61,332 nucleotides of DNA from assembly GCA_947173485.1 (NCBI GenBank), contig CAMWFH010000016.1:1-61332 (forward strand), given 5' to 3'. Positions 1-8,578 of this stretch are shown one piece after another (the first letter of the stretch is position 1; each line of letters begins with the position of its first letter). A program made the translations under genes and the position numbers. The stretch is from an uncultured Clostridia bacterium. Its GTDB lineage: Bacteria; Bacillota; Clostridia; Oscillospirales; Oscillospiraceae. Under the pieces are notes generated by a model. The model saw only the letters and a list, made by a program, of their open reading frames with translations, ran no database searches and was not told the DNA's origin.

Positions 1-344
1 CGGAGATCCTGTCCGATGAGGGCAAGATCCCGCCTGCCAAGCCTACGGAGATCCTATCCGATGAGGGCAAGATCCCGCCCGCTAAGCCTACGGAGATCCT
101 GTCCGATGAGGACAAGATCCCGCCCGCTGCGCCCGCGGTGGTCCTGTCCAAGGAGGACACGGCGGGAGCCGGGGGGCAGGAGACCGTCCTGCTGCCGGAC
201 GGCCCGGAGCCGGAGGCCGCTGAAACGGCCCCGCTGCCGGAGCCTGCCGCGCCGGTGGTCTGTCCGAAATGCGGCGCTAAAGGCGAGCCCGGCCAGCGGT
301 TCTGCATCCACTGCGGGACCGCCCTGAAAGGAGGAGGCGTATGA
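1..344 (+). CDS. Zinc-ribbon protein with tandem 15-residue repeats (5' end outside window)
   Basis: The reading frame is open from the window edge (first full codon at 3) to a TGA at 342-344, so only the last 113 residues are visible. They begin with three near-identical 15-residue units of the type EILSDEGKIPPAKPT. A Pro/Glu/Ala-rich linker follows, then a C-terminal zinc ribbon with two CxxC-type knuckles (CPKCG and CIHCG). Such ribbons usually bind one zinc and serve as small interaction modules. The stop overlaps the ATG of the vWA gene by 4 bases, so the two are translationally coupled. Function is unknown. The acidic repeats could be a flexible spacer or a modification target, but that is a guess. 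Confidence 0.75.
   Translation, partial: EILSDEGKIPPAKPTEILSDEGKIPPAKPTEILSDEDKIPPAAPAVVLSKEDTAGAGGQETVLLPDGPEPEAAETAPLPEPAAPVVCPKCGAKGEPGQRFCIHCGTALKGGGV
3..137 (+). repeat. Three 45-bp tandem repeats inside a coding region
   Basis: Units begin at 3, 48 and 93. Each is exactly 15 codons, so copy-number changes keep the reading frame. The copies differ at only a few bases, for example cta/ctg at the third codon and ggc/gac at the seventh codon of the third unit. The array may continue outside the window. Confidence 0.9.
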
Positions 345-3085
345 TACAGGCGATCGCACTGTTGCTGCTGGGCGTCCTGCTGGGGACGGCGGCGGTGCTG
401 CTGCGGAAAAAGCTGGGCAAGGCGTGGACCGCCTCCCTGCTGGCGGCGGGACTGCTGGTGGCCCTGTGCGGCGGCGTGTTCACCTATGAGCAGCTGGAGC
501 AGCGGCGGCAGAGCCGGGAGTCGGTCTATCTGGGCCTTGCGTACCTGGAGCGGGGACAGGCGGAGAGCGCCTCCTTCTATCTGAAGAAGGCCGGCACCGC
601 CCAGGACTATGTGTCCTCCCTCGCCCGCTGCCTGCTGGAGAAGCTGCGGGAGAACGAACTGACCGCCCGGGTGGATCTGGACATCGCCGGGGGCTTCGCC
701 AAGACCCAGGAGCAGCTGGACCTGCTGGATATCCTCCGCGGGATGGATATCCACAATAGCGAGCAGCTGGCCCTGGTCACCGGCCGGCTCCAGGATATGC
801 TGCGGCTGTCTGAGAAGCGGCGGGAGGCGCTGAGCGTCTACGTCCAGGCGGAGAACGGGCAATATCTGGACTCGGAGGCCGCCGCCGCGGCGGGGCTGGA
901 CGACACCGCCGCCAGCCGGCTCTCGGTGAGCGCCATGCTGGGCAACGGCTCCTTCGAGCAGGCCGTGTCCGCCGCCGCCGCCCTGGCGGACCGGCACCCC
1001 AGCGCGGACAACCGCCTGCTGCTGGCGGAGGCCGTGGCGGAGAGCGCCTACCGGGGGGCGGTCCTGTCCGACCGGGTCTTCGCCATCCAGACCGAGGACG
1101 GCGAAAAGCTGGATGAGAGCGTGGCCCGGGAGCGGGAAAAGCTGCGGGAGCGGCAGGAGAAGCTGCAAACGGAGCTGCTGGCCCTGGATATGTCCATCTC
1201 CGGTGCCACCGACCCGAAGCGTCTGGAGGAGTTGGGGGCCCGGCGGCTGGAGCTGACCGAGCAGGCCCAGGCGCTGCAAAAGCGGTCCGACAAGCTGTAT
1301 GTCTACCGGGCCTTCAGCGCCATCGCCGATATCCACTCCCTGGAGGCCCGATTGGTCCGGGCCCGGCTCTACTTCGCCCTCCAGGACTACGATCAGGCGG
1401 TAGACGCCCTCCTGGGCGCTGCCAAGTCTCTGGACGCCCGGCTGACGCCGGACCAATCGGTGGCCGACTCCCTCCGGGTGGTGGAGCAGGCCTATAACGG
1501 CGCCGGCGCCTTCTATGAGAGCCCCGAGTTCCGGGACGCCGTGACAGGTCTGCTGTCCGCCCCCTTCCCAGATCTGATCAACATCTACCGGAGCCCCCTG
1601 ACCCAGGACTTTGCCCAGCGGGTGGTCAGCGACCAAAAGACCTATGGCCGCAGCCTGGCAATCTCCGGCTTCGATACCAGCGAGTATCCCACGGTCCATG
1701 TCTCCCTCTCCGGCCGGGAGGACGTCCTCCGGCAGGTGGCCAAGGGCCAGGGGGTCACCGCCCGGGATACCCGGCAGGACGTGCAGTATACCGCCGACCT
1801 CCAGGCCGGCGCGGCGCTGGACCTGTGCGTGGTGGTGGACCGGAGCGGCAGCATGGGCGGCGCGCCCATGGCCAACCTGAAGGAGGCCCTGTCGGAGTTC
1901 ATCCACAACGCCCGCACCGGCACGGCCATGTCCCTGGTGGCCTTTGACAACAGCGCCTCCTGCCTGACCGAGCTGACCACGGACCAGGCGGCCCTGCTGA
2001 ACACCGTCAACGGCCTGGGCACCGGGGGCGGCACCGAGATCACCGCCGGCATCCGGGCCGGCATCCAGGCCCTGGAGGCCGCCGCCTCCAGCCGGATCAT
2101 GCTGCTGATGACCGACGGCCAGAGCAGCGTGGACTTCAACATCGTGGACGAGGCCGCCCATATGGGCATCACCATCCACACCATCGGCTTCGGCAGCGTC
2201 AACGACAGCCTGCTGGAGGAGATCGCGGAGCGGACCGGCGGGCAGTATGTGAAGGCGGACAGCTCCTCCGAGCTGAGCAACGTCTACGATGGCCTCCAGC
2301 AGATCATCGGCAACCTGCTGGTGCTGACCTACACGGCCAAGGACGCGGACGAGCCCCGGTACTTCTACCTGCGGGTGGACGACACCAGCGTCCGCCGGGA
2401 CTACGCCCTGACCGAGCCGGAGGACACGGGCCCCTGGGCCTATGTGTGTACGCCGGCCCTATTGCAGCCGGAGGCCGCCCAGCAGCCCAACAACAGCCTC
2501 TATCTCACCCTTCGGGGGGAGCGCCTGGCCCAGGTAGTGGGGGCCACAGTGGGCGGCCAAACGGCCCAGGTCTCGGACCAGCGGGAGGACAGCCTCCGCC
2601 TCACCGTCCCCGCCGCCCTGGCGGAGGGCTGGCAGACCATCGTCCTCCGCATGGAGGACGGCACGGAGCGCCGCTTCGACCAGCTGCTGCTGGTGGGCGC
2701 GGTGGAGAACTACCGGGACCTGCGGCTGGGCAGTCTGCTGATTGCCTCCGCCCAGGGGGTCCGGGTGGAGGGCAGCCTGGTCCTGGCGGGGACCATGGGG
2801 CTGCGCCTGTCCACCGAGGAGCGCTCCACCCTGCAAATGACCGTCAACGGCACCCTGCGCCTGCCCTGGACCCTGCCGGCGCCGGCGGAGGGCGAACCGC
2901 CCCAGACCGTTGGCGTGGACCTGGGGGACAACGGCACCATCACCGGCTGGGGCCTCGTCACCCTGGACCCGGGCGATGGGGCCTATGACAGCCGTGCCCC
3001 CCGGACCGTGGCCAAGGGGGCCCTGCAGATCGAATGCGGCTTAGACCAGAGCCGGCTGATGTGGACAGAGGAGGCGGCATCATGA
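341..3085 (+). CDS. Membrane-anchored vWA-domain protein
   Basis: The protein is 914 residues. Two hydrophobic segments lie at about residues 3-20 and 30-48, so it is probably membrane-anchored. A long helical region with TPR-like character and a charged coiled coil near residues 255-320 follow. The von Willebrand A domain spans roughly 490-665, with an intact MIDAS: DRSGSMG at about 500-506, the Thr in GGGTEIT near 565 and the Asp of MTDGQS near 590. This predicts metal-dependent ligand binding. A beta-rich C-terminal region of about 240 residues follows. The start overlaps the upstream stop (ATGA), and the end overlaps the next gene by 4 bases, so three proteins are made from one operon and probably form one envelope complex. 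The ligand is not predictable. Confidence 0.85.
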   Translation: MIQAIALLLLGVLLGTAAVLLRKKLGKAWTASLLAAGLLVALCGGVFTYEQLEQRRQSRESVYLGLAYLERGQAESASFYLKKAGTAQDYVSSLARCLLEKLRENELTARVDLDIAGGFAKTQEQLDLLDILRGMDIHNSEQLALVTGRLQDMLRLSEKRREALSVYVQAENGQYLDSEAAAAAGLDDTAASRLSVSAMLGNGSFEQAVSAAAALADRHPSADNRLLLAEAVAESAYRGAVLSDRVFAIQTEDGEKLDESVAREREKLRERQEKLQTELLALDMSISGATDPKRLEELGARRLELTEQAQALQKRSDKLYVYRAFSAIADIHSLEARLVRARLYFALQDYDQAVDALLGAAKSLDARLTPDQSVADSLRVVEQAYNGAGAFYESPEFRDAVTGLLSAPFPDLINIYRSPLTQDFAQRVVSDQKTYGRSLAISGFDTSEYPTVHVSLSGREDVLRQVAKGQGVTARDTRQDVQYTADLQAGAALDLCVVVDRSGSMGGAPMANLKEALSEFIHNARTGTAMSLVAFDNSASCLTELTTDQAALLNTVNGLGTGGGTEITAGIRAGIQALEAAASSRIMLLMTDGQSSVDFNIVDEAAHMGITIHTIGFGSVNDSLLEEIAERTGGQYVKADSSSELSNVYDGLQQIIGNLLVLTYTAKDADEPRYFYLRVDDTSVRRDYALTEPEDTGPWAYVCTPALLQPEAAQQPNNSLYLTLRGERLAQVVGATVGGQTAQVSDQREDSLRLTVPAALAEGWQTIVLRMEDGTERRFDQLLLVGAVENYRDLRLGSLLIASAQGVRVEGSLVLAGTMGLRLSTEERSTLQMTVNGTLRLPWTLPAPAEGEPPQTVGVDLGDNGTITGWGLVTLDPGDGAYDSRAPRTVAKGALQIECGLDQSRLMWTEEAAS

Positions 3086-4422
3086 GATCTCTCCAAGTGA
3101 AAAAGGGGCCCATCCTGGTGCCCCTGATCGCCCTGGCGGCGGCGCTGGCTGTCTATACGCTGCTGAACTTCCGGGGGACCAGCGCGGCCAGCTGCCTCTC
3201 CCTGGGCCAGCAGCGGCTCAACGAGCTGGACCACGGCGGGGCGGTGGCGGCCTTCACCCAGGCCATCGAGCTGGACCCCACCAGCCGGGAGGCCCGGATC
3301 GGCCTGGCCCAGGCCTACGCCGGCACGGAGTCCTATGATGTCGCCCAGGAGGTGCTGGCGGACATGGTCTACACCGAGCAGCCGGACCAGGACGCCGCGG
3401 AGGTCATGATCGACCTCCTCCGCCAGGGCGGCCAGACCCACCAGGCCGTGCGCCTGGCCCAGACCCTGGTGGAATCCACGGACTCCGATGAGAGCTACAG
3501 CCTGCGGGATTCCCTGCTGACAGAGCTGTTCACCTCCAAGCGCTCCCTGGCCCAGGGCACAGACCAGGCCCTGATCATCGCCAACGGGGCGGTCCTCAGC
3601 CGGGGCAGCAACGCCCTGGGACAGCTGGGACTGGACCCCTCCGAGGGCACGGAGCGCTATGTCTCCGCCCGGTTCTCCGGCACCCCGGTGAAGGTGGCCT
3701 GCATAGGCCGGACCTCCCTTGTGGTGGACGCCTCCGGGGCCCTGTGGGCCGCCGGGGAGAACCGCTGGGGCCAGATGGGCGAGGGCTACGCCGTCACGGC
3801 CCCCCAGAGCGGCTGGCGGCAGGTGCCCTGCCCCGGCGCGGTGGCGGATGTGGCGGGGACCACAGGGCGGCTGCTGGCCCTGCTCCAGGACGGCTCCCTC
3901 TGGACCGCCGGCGCGGGCACGGGCCAGGCCCTGACCCGCCTGGAGCGCTTCCCCCTGGTGGTGGAGATCGCCGCCAACAGCCGGCAGGCCGTGGTCCTCA
4001 CCGCCGGCGGCCGCCTCTACCGCAGCTACAGCGATTCCCCGGAGGTCTGGGAGCTGGCGGCCAGCGATGTCAGTAGCTTCTCCCTGTCGGAGGACGCCCT
4101 CTGCTGGGTGGGGAGCCAGAATCAGATCGGCGCGGAGGGCGGCCGCCTGGGCCTCCCTGACGCCTGGTACGTCCCGGAGGGCATCGTCGCCGGGGAGGCC
4201 ATCGACACCATCGCCTCCGCCAACGGGCTCACCCTCTTCACCGCCGCCGGCGGCCGGCTCTGCCGCCTGCCCGGCGATGGCAGCGTGGAGGAAGTGGAGA
4301 CCGAGGGCGTGGTGACGGCCCTCTACCCCAGGGGGCAGGTCCTGGTGCTGGAGTACGCCAACGGCACCGCCCAGTATTGGGCGGCGGATATGTCCGCGCC
4401 GGCCCCCCTGGAGCAGTACTGA
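3082..4422 (+). CDS. Membrane-anchored TPR and RCC1-like repeat protein
   Basis: The ATG at 3082 overlaps the vWA stop, giving 446 residues. A longer frame starts at 3034 but runs inside the vWA gene. One transmembrane segment lies at about residues 9-26. A TPR-like helical region follows (AFTQAIELDPTSREARIGLAQAY is interrupted here as family-typical TPR spacing around residues 48-80). The C-terminal two thirds contain RCC1-like blades with the hallmark G-x-N-x-x-G-Q-x-G pattern (RGSNALGQLGL, AAGENRWGQMGEG), which suggests a beta-propeller. The pairing with the vWA protein points to an extracytoplasmic binding role. It is the last gene before a hairpin at 4442. Confidence 0.75.
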   Translation: MRSLQVKKGPILVPLIALAAALAVYTLLNFRGTSAASCLSLGQQRLNELDHGGAVAAFTQAIELDPTSREARIGLAQAYAGTESYDVAQEVLADMVYTEQPDQDAAEVMIDLLRQGGQTHQAVRLAQTLVESTDSDESYSLRDSLLTELFTSKRSLAQGTDQALIIANGAVLSRGSNALGQLGLDPSEGTERYVSARFSGTPVKVACIGRTSLVVDASGALWAAGENRWGQMGEGYAVTAPQSGWRQVPCPGAVADVAGTTGRLLALLQDGSLWTAGAGTGQALTRLERFPLVVEIAANSRQAVVLTAGGRLYRSYSDSPEVWELAASDVSSFSLSEDALCWVGSQNQIGAEGGRLGLPDAWYVPEGIVAGEAIDTIASANGLTLFTAAGGRLCRLPGDGSVEEVETEGVVTALYPRGQVLVLEYANGTAQYWAADMSAPAPLEQY

Positions 4423-4441
4423 CGCGCCTATAAAGAGGCCC

Positions 4442-4477
4442 GGAAGGGCGGCTGACCATCAGATCAGCCGCCCTTCC
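4442..4477 (+). terminator. Strong hairpin after the vWA operon
   Basis: A perfect 14-bp stem (4442-4455 with 4464-4477) and an 8-base loop lie 20 bases after the stop at 4422. No clear T-tract follows, so intrinsic termination is likely but not certain. Confidence 0.6.
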
Positions 4478-4540
4478 CCGCTATCTCTGCCCCGCCCGCC
4501 TCTATCCTTATAGGCACTTCGTGTATATTTTGTTTGCACA

Positions 4541-4569
4541 TTGACGGACGCGGGTTTCCATAGTATAAT
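4541..4569 (+). promoter_or_regulatory. Sigma-A promoter of the methyltransferase/ECF operon
   Basis: TTGACG (4541-4546), a 17-base spacer and TATAAT (4564-4569) are followed by a ribosome binding site AGGAG and the ATG at 4605. No other strong terminator or promoter is evident until about 13676, so this probably drives the whole block to 13665. Confidence 0.85.
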
Positions 4570-4604
4570 AGCATGGATTTTGGGTCTTACAGGAGTGTTC
4601 CATT

Positions 4605-5471
4605 ATGTGGCTGGCTGATCAATGGAAGGATTATGAACTGATCGACTGCGGCGGCGGCGAGCGGCTGGAGCGCTGGGGCGGGCATATCCTGGTGCGGCCC
4701 GACCCCCAGGCCATCTGGGCCACCCCCCGGCGCAACGCGCTCTGGCAGCGGCCGGAGGGGCGCTATCACCGGTCCAGCACCGGCGGCGGCCACTGGGAGA
4801 AGGGGCGTCTGCCCGCCCAGTGGCAGATCGGCTACGGCGGGCTGACCTTCCAGATCAAGCCCATGAGCTTCAAGCACACCGGTATCTTCCCGGAGCAGGC
4901 CGCCAACTGGGACTTCGCCATGGAGCGCATCCGGCAGGCCGGGCGGCCCATCCGGGTGCTGAACCTCTTCGCCTATACCGGCGCGGCCTCCGTCGCCTGC
5001 GCCGCCGCCGGGGCCAGCGTCTGCCATGTGGACGCGGCCAAGGGGATGGTGGCCTGGGCCAAGGAGAACGCCAAGGCCTCCGGCCTGGAGAGCGCCCCCA
5101 TCCGGTGGATCGTGGACGACTGTGCCAAGTTCGTGGAGCGGGAGATCCGCCGGGGCAAGACCTATGACGCCATCATCATGGATCCCCCCAGCTATGGCCG
5201 GGGCCCCTCCGGCGAGGTCTGGAAGATCGAGGACCAGCTCTACGACTTCTTGAAGCTGTGCGTGGGGGTGCTATCGGACAAGCCTCTCTTCGTCCTCCTG
5301 AACTCCTACACCGCCGGACTGGCCCCCGGGGTGCTGGGCCATCTCCTCCGGCTCCTGGTCGAGGCGCGCTACGGCGGCAAGACGGCCTGGGACGAGCTGG
5401 GCCTGCCGGTGACGGAGACGGGCCTGGCCCTGCCCTGCGGCGCCGCCGGGCGGTGGGTGGCGGAAGGCTGA
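4605..5471 (+). CDS. Class I SAM-dependent methyltransferase (RlmI/RlmK-like)
   Basis: The protein is 288 residues. The Rossmann fold is visible: motif I NLFAYTGAAS around residue 123, the acidic motif II CHVDAAKGMVAWAKENAK, and the catalytic-type motif IV MDPPSYGRG near residue 190. This layout matches the Methyltrans_SAM family (PF10672), which includes 23S rRNA m5C1962 methyltransferase. The N-terminal PUA-like region of RlmI appears to be missing or very short, so the true substrate is uncertain; RNA is most likely. AGGAG lies 9 bases before the ATG, and it is the first gene after the promoter at 4541. Confidence 0.8.
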   Translation: MWLADQWKDYELIDCGGGERLERWGGHILVRPDPQAIWATPRRNALWQRPEGRYHRSSTGGGHWEKGRLPAQWQIGYGGLTFQIKPMSFKHTGIFPEQAANWDFAMERIRQAGRPIRVLNLFAYTGAASVACAAAGASVCHVDAAKGMVAWAKENAKASGLESAPIRWIVDDCAKFVEREIRRGKTYDAIIMDPPSYGRGPSGEVWKIEDQLYDFLKLCVGVLSDKPLFVLLNSYTAGLAPGVLGHLLRLLVEARYGGKTAWDELGLPVTETGLALPCGAAGRWVAEG

Positions 5472-5472
5472 T

Positions 5473-6015
5473 ATGTACCGAATCGCGGCCTATCTGCTGG
5501 ATATGCTGCCAGGCGCCGTCGCGGCGCTGGCGCTGTATCTTTGTCTGTTCCCCCGACGGCGGAGACAGCTCATCCAGCAGGGACTGACCAGCAGCGCCCT
5601 TCGGGAGGCGGCGCTGTGCCTCTTCTGGATGTTCTGCGGCGGGATGGCCGTGCTGACCCTGACCCCCCGCTGGCTCGATATGCCCTTTCGCCTGGGGACC
5701 ATCAATCTGACGCTCTTTCGCACCTTCCGGCAAAATAAGATCATCTTACTGGGCAATATCGTCATGTTCGTGCCCTTTGGTCTTTTCCCGGCCCTGCTGT
5801 GGCGGGGGTGGACCTGGCGGCGGGCACTGTTGGCCGGGGCTGGCATCACCGCCTTTATCGAATGTACCCAGCTGCTGGTAGGCCGGGCCTTCGATGTGGA
5901 CGACCTCCTTCTCAACACCCTGGGGGCCTTCCTGGGCTGGCTGCTGTGGCGTCTGCTGCGGCAGATCTGCCCCAGACTGACGGAGCGCTTTCACTGCCAG
6001 ACGGCAGTAGTCTGA
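5473..6015 (+). CDS. VanZ family membrane protein
   Basis: The protein is 180 residues with about four or five hydrophobic segments. The typical VanZ signature is present: NIVMFVPFGLFPALLWRG, then GITAFIECTQLLVGRAFDVDDLLLNTLGAFLGW. Family members include the teicoplanin-resistance accessory protein VanZ, but most homologues have no proven role. There are no other van genes nearby, so this is not evidence of glycopeptide resistance. It starts one base after the preceding stop, so it is cotranscribed. Confidence 0.85.
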   Translation: MYRIAAYLLDMLPGAVAALALYLCLFPRRRRQLIQQGLTSSALREAALCLFWMFCGGMAVLTLTPRWLDMPFRLGTINLTLFRTFRQNKIILLGNIVMFVPFGLFPALLWRGWTWRRALLAGAGITAFIECTQLLVGRAFDVDDLLLNTLGAFLGWLLWRLLRQICPRLTERFHCQTAVV

Positions 6016-6032
6016 TAAAAGTGAGCATAGCT

Positions 6033-6881
6033 ATGAGCAATATCATCGAAACAAAAGGATTGACCTTCTCCTATCCCCAGGAGGAGGGCGAGGCGGTCAC
6101 CCTGGCCCTCAACGGGGTGGAGCTGTCCATCGAGCGGGGCAGCTTCGTGGTCATCCTGGGCCACAACGGCTCCGGCAAGTCCACCCTGGCCAAGCACTTC
6201 AACGCGGTGCTGCTGCCCACCGGCGGCCAGGTGCTGGTGGAGGGGCTGGACACCGCCGACGAGGCGCTCCTGCTGGAGATCCGCCGCCGGGTGGGCATGG
6301 TGTTCCAGAACCCGGACAACCAGATCGTGGCCAACGTGGTGGAGGAGGACGTGGCCTTCGGGCCGGAGAACCTGGGCGTGCCCACGGAGGAGATCCGCGC
6401 CCGGGTGGACGCCGCCCTCCGCTCCGTGGGTATGGAGCCCTTCACCCTCCACGCCCCTCACATGCTCTCCGGCGGGCAGAAGCAGCGGATCGCCATCGCC
6501 GGGGTGCTGGCCATGGAACCGGGGTGCATCGTGCTGGACGAGGCCACCGCCATGCTGGACCCCTCGGGCCGGCGGGAGGTGCTGGAGGCCGTGGAGCGGA
6601 TGAACCGGGAGAAGGGCATCACCATCCTCCTGATCACCCACCATATGGACGAGGCGGTGAACGCCAGCCGGGTCATCGTGATGGACCATGGCCAGGTGGC
6701 CTTAGACGGCCCGCCCAAGGCGGTGCTGCCCCAGGTGGACCGGCTGCGGGAGCTGGGGCTCACCGCCCCGGCCACGGTGGAGCTGCTCAGCCGCCTGCGC
6801 CGGGACGGGTGGCAGGTGCCCCTGGACGCCCTGTCGGTAGAGGACTGCGCCGCCGCCATCCTGGCGGGACTGGCGAAATAG
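6033..6881 (+). CDS. ecfA1: ECF transporter ATPase 1
   Basis: This ATP-binding subunit of an energy-coupling factor vitamin/metal transporter has 282 residues. Walker A GHNGSGKST, Q-loop VFQNPDNQ, signature LSGGQKQR and Walker B IVLDEATAMLDP are all present, followed by the switch His (ITHHMDEA). The ATG at 6033 is chosen because homologues start with MxxIIETKGLTFSYP; a longer upstream frame overlaps vanZ and is not needed. A GTG at 6021 is possible. It is followed by ecfA2 and ecfT in the arrangement common to Firmicutes. No S component lies in this window, so the module is probably shared among several S components. Confidence 0.95.
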   Translation: MSNIIETKGLTFSYPQEEGEAVTLALNGVELSIERGSFVVILGHNGSGKSTLAKHFNAVLLPTGGQVLVEGLDTADEALLLEIRRRVGMVFQNPDNQIVANVVEEDVAFGPENLGVPTEEIRARVDAALRSVGMEPFTLHAPHMLSGGQKQRIAIAGVLAMEPGCIVLDEATAMLDPSGRREVLEAVERMNREKGITILLITHHMDEAVNASRVIVMDHGQVALDGPPKAVLPQVDRLRELGLTAPATVELLSRLRRDGWQVPLDALSVEDCAAAILAGLAK

Positions 6882-6892
6882 GAGGGACCAAG

Positions 6893-7759
6893 TTGGAACC
6901 GATCATCAAGGTGGAGCATCTGACCCACACCTACGGCGAGGGGACCCCCTTCTGCCGGAGCGCGGTGAAGGATGTGGACCTTACGATATATAAGGGGGAG
7001 TTCCTGGGCATCATCGGTCACACCGGGTCCGGGAAGTCCACCCTGATCCAGCACCTCAACGGCCTCCTGCGGCCCACCGCCGGCACCGTCCGGCTGGCCG
7101 GGGAGGATATCTGGGCCGACCCTAAGGCGATCCGAAAGGTCCGCTTCCGGGTGGGGCTGGTGTTCCAGTACCCGGAATACCAGCTGTTCGAGGAGACGGT
7201 CTATAAGGATATCGCCTTTGGCCCCAGGAACATGGCCCTCAGCGAGGAGGAGATCGACCGGCGGGTCCGGCAGGCGGCGGCCTTCGCCGGCGTCCGGGAG
7301 GAGCTGCTGGAGAAGTCCCCCTTCGAGCTGTCCGGCGGACAGAAGCGCCGGGTGGCGATCGCCGGTGTCATCGCCATGGAACCGGAGGTGCTGATCTTGG
7401 ACGAGCCCTCGGCGGGCCTGGACCCCGCCGGGCGGGAGAGCCTTCTGCGCAACATCCGCCAGTACCACCGGGCCAGCGGCAATACGGTGGTGCTGGTGAG
7501 CCACAGCATGGACGAGATCGCGGAGAACGTGGACCGGATCATCGTCCTAGCCGATGCCGGGGTGGCCATGGAGGGCACGCCCCATGAGGTGTTCTCCCGG
7601 GCGGAGAAGCTGGAGGCGGCGGGGCTCAGCGTGCCCCAGGTGACCAAGGTGGCCATGGCCCTTAGGCGTCTGGGGGTGGACATCGACCCCGCCGTCTACA
7701 CCGTGGGCGACCTGGAGCTGGCCCTCCAGCCCCTGCGAAGGAGGGACGCGCCATGCTGA
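6893..7759 (+). CDS. ecfA2: ECF transporter ATPase 2
   Basis: This second ATPase has 288 residues: Walker A GHTGSGKST, LSGGQKRR signature, Walker B LILDEPSAGLDP and SHSMDEI switch. The start is a TTG at 6893, chosen because GGAGG sits 7 bases upstream and the family N-terminus (xxPIIKVEHLTHTYGEGTPF) begins there; no suitable ATG exists. The end overlaps ecfT by 7 bases. It pairs with EcfA1 as a heterodimer bound to the coupling helices of EcfT. Confidence 0.93.
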   Translation: MEPIIKVEHLTHTYGEGTPFCRSAVKDVDLTIYKGEFLGIIGHTGSGKSTLIQHLNGLLRPTAGTVRLAGEDIWADPKAIRKVRFRVGLVFQYPEYQLFEETVYKDIAFGPRNMALSEEEIDRRVRQAAAFAGVREELLEKSPFELSGGQKRRVAIAGVIAMEPEVLILDEPSAGLDPAGRESLLRNIRQYHRASGNTVVLVSHSMDEIAENVDRIIVLADAGVAMEGTPHEVFSRAEKLEAAGLSVPQVTKVAMALRRLGVDIDPAVYTVGDLELALQPLRRRDAPC

Positions 7760-8556
7760 AGGACATCACCTTAGGCCAGTTTTTCCCCGGAAATACCGTT
7801 ATCCACCGCTTAGACCCCCGGACCAAGCTGCTGGCCGTGGTCTTCTATATCGCGGCGCTGTTCACCGCCAAGTGGTTCGTCTCTTACGGACTGGTGCTGG
7901 CATTCCTGCTGCTGTGCATCCACCTCTCCCAGGTGCCCTTCAAGTCCCTGGTGAAGGGGCTGCGGCCCGTGCTGTTCATCCTGGCCTTCACCGCCATCCT
8001 GAACCTGTTCTACACGCCAGGCCGGACGCTCTGGCACTGGTGGATCTTCACCGTCACCATCGAGGGCATCTTCACCGCCTTCTTCATGCTCCTGCGGATC
8101 ACCATGCTCATCATGGGCACCTTCCTGCTGACCTATACCACCAGCCCCATCGCCCTGACCGACGGCCTGGAGAGCCTGCTGGGCCCCCTGAAGAAGCTCC
8201 ACGCGCCGGTCCATGAGCTGTCGATGATGATGAGCATCGCCCTCCGGTTCATCCCCACCCTGATCGAGGAGACAGACAAGATCATGTCCGCCCAGAAGGC
8301 CCGTGGGGCCGACTTCGAGAGCGGCAGCCTCATCCAGAAGGCCAAGGCCCTGATCCCCATCCTGGTGCCCCTGTTCATCTCCGCCTTCCGGCGGGCCGAC
8401 GAGCTGGCCACCGCTATGGAGTGCCGCTGCTACCACGGCGGCGATGGCCGGACCAAGCTCCATGTCCTGCGCTACCAGGGCCGGGACTACGGCGCCTCTG
8501 CCGCCCTGGCGGCGCTGCTGGCGGCGGTGATCGTCCTGCGGCAGTTCGGGCTGTAA
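7753..8556 (+). CDS. ecfT: ECF transporter transmembrane protein EcfT
   Basis: The protein has 267 residues and about five to six membrane segments. The cytoplasmic coupling region carries the conserved Ala-Arg-Gly motif (QKARGADF) that contacts the ATPases. The N-terminus IHRLDPRTKLL is family-typical. It overlaps the end of ecfA2, and truA follows 22 bases later, an arrangement conserved in Firmicutes. Confidence 0.95.
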   Translation: MLKDITLGQFFPGNTVIHRLDPRTKLLAVVFYIAALFTAKWFVSYGLVLAFLLLCIHLSQVPFKSLVKGLRPVLFILAFTAILNLFYTPGRTLWHWWIFTVTIEGIFTAFFMLLRITMLIMGTFLLTYTTSPIALTDGLESLLGPLKKLHAPVHELSMMMSIALRFIPTLIEETDKIMSAQKARGADFESGSLIQKAKALIPILVPLFISAFRRADELATAMECRCYHGGDGRTKLHVLRYQGRDYGASAALAALLAAVIVLRQFGL

Positions 8557-8578
8557 ACGCTTTGACAGGGAGCTTGCT

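Noticed and set aside
3..137. Tandem repeats as a possible CRISPR
   Set aside because: The units are contiguous, without spacers, and stay in a reading frame.
5473..6015. VanZ as a sign of glycopeptide resistance
   Set aside because: No vanA/B, vanH, vanX or regulators are present; VanZ-family proteins are common in Firmicutes without resistance.
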